In this document: piece by piece, positions 37,133 through 40,011 of the stretch
Numbering within the stretch: the stretch's first letter is position 1
Layout: the number at the start of each line of letters is the position of its first letter
Source of the DNA: UBA11524 sp051883695
GTDB taxonomy: Bacteria; Bacillota; Clostridia; Christensenellales; Aristaeellaceae
Assembly (NCBI GenBank): GCA_051883695.1
Contig: JBJEUF010000120.1
Coordinates: 1 to 40,011, forward strand
Length of the DNA stretch: 40,011 nucleotides
Reading direction: 5' to 3'
Notes under the pieces: model-generated
Databases searched by the model: none
The model's input: only the letters and a program-made list of their open reading frames with translations
What the model was told of the DNA's origin: nothing
Program-made: the position numbers and the translations under genes

Positions 37133-38354
37133 AATAGTATCGGTCAACCGGGAGATCGTGGGGAGCGGGCGAAATCTGCTCCTTTGCGCCGATGGCTCCG
37201 CGCCGCTGTCCTCTCCGCTGACAGACTATGCCGGACAGGCGCAGTGCGTCTATATGGATCCGCCCTTCCTGACGGGGGACAGCTTCATGCGCCGGCGCCG
37301 CTTCGGACAGGCCGGCTGGAAAAAGGGGTCGCCGGCGCCGGAGTATCCGGCCTATTCGGACAGCTTTCCCTCGCGGGAGACGTATCTCGCCTTCCTGCGC
37401 AGCCTGATTGAAAACGCGCACCGGCTGCTGGCGCCAACGGGTGTGCTGGCGCTGCAGCTGGACTGGCGGATGAGCGCCTATAGCCGGATCCTGTGCGACG
37501 AGATCTTTGGGGAGGAGCTGTTCCTCAACGAAATCATCTGGGCCTATGAGAGCGGCGGACGGGCAAAGAAGTATTTCTCGCGCAAGCATGATACCATCCT
37601 GCTTTATGCCCGCACGAAGAACTACCGGTTCGATTTGCACCGTGTGCCGCTGGAGCGCACCGAGCACCGCAGGAATCACATGCGCCGCGCCGTGGATGAG
37701 GACGGCCGGGCGTATTCGGAAATCAAAACCGGCGGCAAAATCTACCGGTATTATGACGACGCGCCCGTTTATCCCGGCGACGTCTGGACGGACATCAGCC
37801 ATCTGCAGCAGCGCGACCCGGAGCGCACCGGCTATGCGACGCAAAAGCCCGTGAAGCTCATCGACCGCATCCTGCGCCCCGTGGTCAGGGACGGCGATCT
37901 GGTGATCGACCTGTGCTGCGGCAGCGGTACGACCCTGGCAGCCGCCCAGGCACTGAACTGCCGCTTCGTGGGGGTGGACAGCATGCCGGAAGCGATCCTG
38001 ACCGCCGTCCATCGTCTGGAAAGCGGGGATATGATCCTTGACTGCCCCTGCACGATGGATGACGCCTGTCTGGAGGGCATGTACACCGGCGACGGCGGTA
38101 TGCTGCTGCTGACGGGCTTCAGCGCCACCCATCCGGCCTTCCCCAAGGCCGCGCAGCCGATGGACGCCCTGGAAGGCTGGTCCGCCGGACGCATCACGCC
38201 GGAGGGCTTCAGGGTGGATCAGACCTTCCGCCGTTCCCGCCGGAGTCCGGAGCTGCCCATGTTCTGCATCCTCCCTGCGGGTGAGGGCGAGCCGGGCGTT
38301 TCCACCGTGGATGCGGCAGGCCGGCGCCGTGTGTACCGCTGGGTGTTCGACTGA
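37125..38354 (+). CDS. DNA N6-adenine/N4-cytosine methyltransferase, beta-type order, without restriction partner
   Basis: A 409-residue enzyme. Catalytic motif IV is DPPF at residues 45-48, ahead of the SAM motif I DLCCGSGTT at 262-270, so the motif order (IV before I) is that of beta-class methyltransferases. TDISHLQQR and GYATQKPVKLIDRIL (235-250) are typical of this class, as in type III Mod subunits and orphan enzymes. DPP[FY] is compatible with adenine N6 methylation. The C-terminal ~100 residues are unusual and may hold a recognition or partner domain. No endonuclease or Res helicase follows; a terminator does. It overlaps the Cys-cluster gene by 8 bases. Confidence 0.88.
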   Translation: MFEIVSVNREIVGSGRNLLLCADGSAPLSSPLTDYAGQAQCVYMDPPFLTGDSFMRRRRFGQAGWKKGSPAPEYPAYSDSFPSRETYLAFLRSLIENAHRLLAPTGVLALQLDWRMSAYSRILCDEIFGEELFLNEIIWAYESGGRAKKYFSRKHDTILLYARTKNYRFDLHRVPLERTEHRRNHMRRAVDEDGRAYSEIKTGGKIYRYYDDAPVYPGDVWTDISHLQQRDPERTGYATQKPVKLIDRILRPVVRDGDLVIDLCCGSGTTLAAAQALNCRFVGVDSMPEAILTAVHRLESGDMILDCPCTMDDACLEGMYTGDGGMLLLTGFSATHPAFPKAAQPMDALEGWSAGRITPEGFRVDQTFRRSRRSPELPMFCILPAGEGEPGVSTVDAAGRRRVYRWVFD

Positions 38355-38362
38355 TACGGATC

Positions 38363-38396
38363 AAGGCCGTGCTTCCGGAAATGGAGGCACGGCCTT
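38363..38396 (+). terminator. Terminator after the methyltransferase
   Basis: AAGGCCGTGC (38363-38372) pairs perfectly with GCACGGCCTT (38387-38396). Confidence 0.75.
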
Positions 38397-38566
38397 GCGC
38401 ATCATTTGTATCAAGGGCGCAGAAAACAAGGGACACTCTGAATCAATGAGGTGGTGCGATGGTGAGCGGAATTTCTGCAAGAAGCAGATGGCTGAAATTC
38501 AGCCGCCAGCGTGCCGCCGGGTTATTCAGAGGTTCCCAGGCCCTGCAAGCGGGTTATTCCAACGCA

Positions 38567-38830
38567 TCAGAACATCGGCTTGTGTCCCGCGAGATAGAAG
38601 CGGACAAGCTCTTCCAGAATCTCATCGCGCTCCAGACGGCAGATCATGCTGCGCGCGGAGTTATAGCTGGTGATGTAGGTCGGATCGCCGGAGATGATAT
38701 AGCCGACGAGCTGGGTGATGGGGTCGTAGCCCTTGGCCTGCAGCGCGCTGTACACATACATGAGGATGTCCTGCGCCTCATTGCCCGACTCCTGAAGAGG
38801 TCTGAGCTTGGTCGTGTTGAACGTATCCAT
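38567..38830 (-). CDS. ireB: IreB family regulatory phosphoprotein (UPF0297)
   Basis: An 87-residue protein of the IreB/UPF0297 family, found across Firmicutes. In Enterococcus, IreB is a target of the kinase/phosphatase pair IreK/IreP and modulates cephalosporin tolerance. Family marks are the N-terminal threonine pair FNTTK, the region DILMYVYSALQAKGYDPITQLVGYIISGDPTYITSYNSAR and the end LERDEILEELVRFYL. In many genomes it lies ahead of the Holliday-junction resolvase gene ruvX and mazG-like genes; here none follows. GGGAGGTG precedes the ATG. Confidence 0.93.
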   Translation of the reverse strand: MDTFNTTKLRPLQESGNEAQDILMYVYSALQAKGYDPITQLVGYIISGDPTYITSYNSARSMICRLERDEILEELVRFYLAGHKPMF

Positions 38831-39254
38831 ATCCGTTCACACCTCCCGGGTATTCATTCCCTTCTATTATACACGATTTCCTCCGGAAATGAAACCCCCT
38901 GTGCACAAAAACTTTGGCCTGCAGATTTCCGGAAGCCCTGCGCTTATGAGGCAGATGGCTGGACTTTCGCCATCGGCGTGACGAAGTATGATTCAGAGAT
39001 TCCTTAGCAATCATCATGGGAGTAACATAACCGCTCAATGCCCCCAAATAAGGACATCTGCAGTTTTGAGCAGTTTGAGTACTGAGAGCGACAATTTTCC
39101 TGTATCGGGGGGTATTGAACGGTTACAATTTTTTTCGGCGTCCTGGGGCATCGCACCCAGCCAATTTCTGATCATTTTTGCCCAGTAACCAGCACATTGT
39201 ATCTCCTAAACCTTGTTACAGTCGCTACATGATTTGTTTATCAGCATCAATGCT
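38831..39254. other. AT-rich gap between ireB and the HExxH gene
   Basis: It holds the ireB promoter. From about 38990 the base composition shifts to A+T-rich. I see no gene. A 3'-end-like fragment around 39040-39190 has no recognisable family, ribosome binding site or terminal repeats. Confidence 0.5.
38866..38894 (-). promoter_or_regulatory. ireB promoter
   Basis: On the minus strand, a perfect -10 TATAAT (38871-38866) with a weak -35 TTTCAT (38894-38889) and a 17-base spacer. Confidence 0.55.
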
Positions 39255-39890
39255 CTATTCACACCTTATTCTCTCTTGTATTTCACGAAAATCATCAGTT
39301 CCGACATACGATTGAAATATTGAAGATATGACACTGACACGATTGGCGATGTAGGCTTTTGCAATTTCCGTTATTGCGTTCTGACTCAGTTGATCAAATT
39401 TTCTTGCCAATGTATTATATTTCCACGCGCGGTTCCAGTCACCTGTTTCAATAAGATGATATAGATAGCATGCCGCCAAATTAGTCAGAATCTCATTAAG
39501 GTCATTTAGGTCATGATCATAGGAACAATAAACTTTGTCATCTTCAAGATATATCTGTAGAGGCAAAATACCCCAAAGAGCATGGTAATTCGTGTCCCCT
39601 TCTTTTGTGATAGATCCCAATGAAACAGCATGGGATATTTCGTGATAAATATCAGGGATCATCCGTGATCCATTATCCCAATGCTGCAAGTACATCGTTA
39701 TGCTTGGTTGTATCTCCTTTCTGCACTCATCCATATAAAAGCGTAATTCGATATGTGATTGAGCACCAGAAGTATGAATCTGTAGTTCATTCAGGAGACC
39801 TTGAACAAAATGACATCTTGATGGATTGTCTGCAAGTACAAACTGTAATTCAGTATAAACATTATACAAAGCCGATCGAATAATTTCCAT
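39255..39890 (-). CDS. Unknown protein with HExxH metalloprotease-like motif, AT-rich gene
   Basis: A 211-residue protein of no family I recognise. IYHEISHAV places a zinc-protease type HExxH at residues 83-87. The preceding strand (IELRFYMDE ... ITMYLQHW) and a following acidic residue could complete a gluzincin-like site, but a third ligand cannot be assigned. Residues ~125-175 look like helical pairs (ILTNLAACYLYHLIETGDWNRAWKYNTLARK). There is no signal peptide. Codon use is A/T-rich, unlike every other gene in the window, which suggests recent transfer. The ribosome binding site is poor (GGTG near the ATG at 39890). Confidence 0.6.
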   Translation of the reverse strand: MEIIRSALYNVYTELQFVLADNPSRCHFVQGLLNELQIHTSGAQSHIELRFYMDECRKEIQPSITMYLQHWDNGSRMIPDIYHEISHAVSLGSITKEGDTNYHALWGILPLQIYLEDDKVYCSYDHDLNDLNEILTNLAACYLYHLIETGDWNRAWKYNTLARKFDQLSQNAITEIAKAYIANRVSVISSIFQSYVGTDDFREIQERIRCE

Positions 39891-40011
39891 TTATATTACA
39901 CCCGCAAGTAGAAATGAAAGAAACATGTGAACTCAGCAATCGTATGTCTGTCTTGACTAATTACCAAAAGGAATAGTGGTCACAGTTATTTGCATCGTGG
40001 GAGGGAGACAT

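Noticed and set aside
36626..38354. Type III restriction-modification system
   Set aside because: The methyltransferase resembles Mod in motif order, but there is no Res helicase/nuclease gene after it, only a terminator and ireB.
39040..39190. Remnant of a transposase gene
   Set aside because: The AT-rich stretch has a gene-end look, but no DDE/HUH motif, terminal repeats or family match could be recognised.
1..40011. CRISPR arrays, tRNA and rRNA genes
   Set aside because: No regularly spaced repeats of CRISPR type were found (the dispersed elements are kilobases apart), and no TTCRANNC-type T-arm in a cloverleaf context or rRNA signature was seen.

Overview
The window looks like a chromosomal segment of a GC-rich member of the Firmicutes, most likely an uncultured gut-type Clostridia. 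The signs are strong purine-rich ribosome binding sites, consensus TTGACA/TATAAT promoters with 17-18 bp spacing, an IreB-family protein, a Rrf2 regulator beside IscS/IscU, an ECF vitamin transporter, PdxS/PdxT vitamin B6 synthesis and a class III ribonucleotide-reductase-like small protein. I see no rRNA, tRNA, CRISPR array, prophage or complete transposon. The last ~1 kb is clearly richer in A+T than the rest and may be acquired DNA.

Layout. 1-5.6 kb: a five-gene operon with two exported DUF4430-type proteins (one carrying prenyltransferase-like alpha/alpha repeats) and a full ECF transporter (T, fused A-A', S). The exported proteins resemble the two domains of animal intrinsic factor/transcobalamin, so corrinoid capture and uptake is the best inference. 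5.7-9.6 kb: branched-chain aminotransferase, a 90-residue NrdD-tail-like protein, asparaginyl-tRNA synthetase and an anchored protein. 9.6-13.9 kb: a minus-strand NAD salvage operon (nrtR-pncA-methyltransferase-nadE-pncB) whose promoter lies between two perfect palindromes. 14-17.4 kb: UDP-galactopyranose mutase, a family 2 glycosyltransferase and a FucO-type dehydrogenase. 17.5-22.7 kb: pdxST, cysK, an IscR-like Rrf2 regulator and iscSU, with similar candidate operators at the cysK and iscS promoters. 23-25.1 kb: a glycogen branching enzyme with a basic AT-hook-like tail.

25.1-29 kb holds small accessory genes: a 54-residue protein, a secreted protein, an XRE regulator, a secreted zinc-ribbon protein, a ComEA-like HhH protein and a P-loop protein. 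29.4-32.4 kb: a 998-residue MacB/FtsX-type ABC protein. 32.8-36 kb: a minus-strand operon of serine hydrolase, secreted metallo-beta-lactamase-fold protein and NahK-like sugar kinase. 36.6-38.4 kb: a cysteine-cluster protein overlapping an orphan DNA methyltransferase. Then come IreB and an AT-rich HExxH gene.

The most unusual structure is intergenic. One dispersed element (about 200 bp; two full copies and one partial) is built of five hairpins. Their stem sequences differ completely between copies yet remain paired, while the linkers are conserved, as expected of a structured RNA or a hairpin-dependent mobile element. A second dispersed element (about 60-95 bp) occurs six times, once inside a tandem duplication of about 157 bp.
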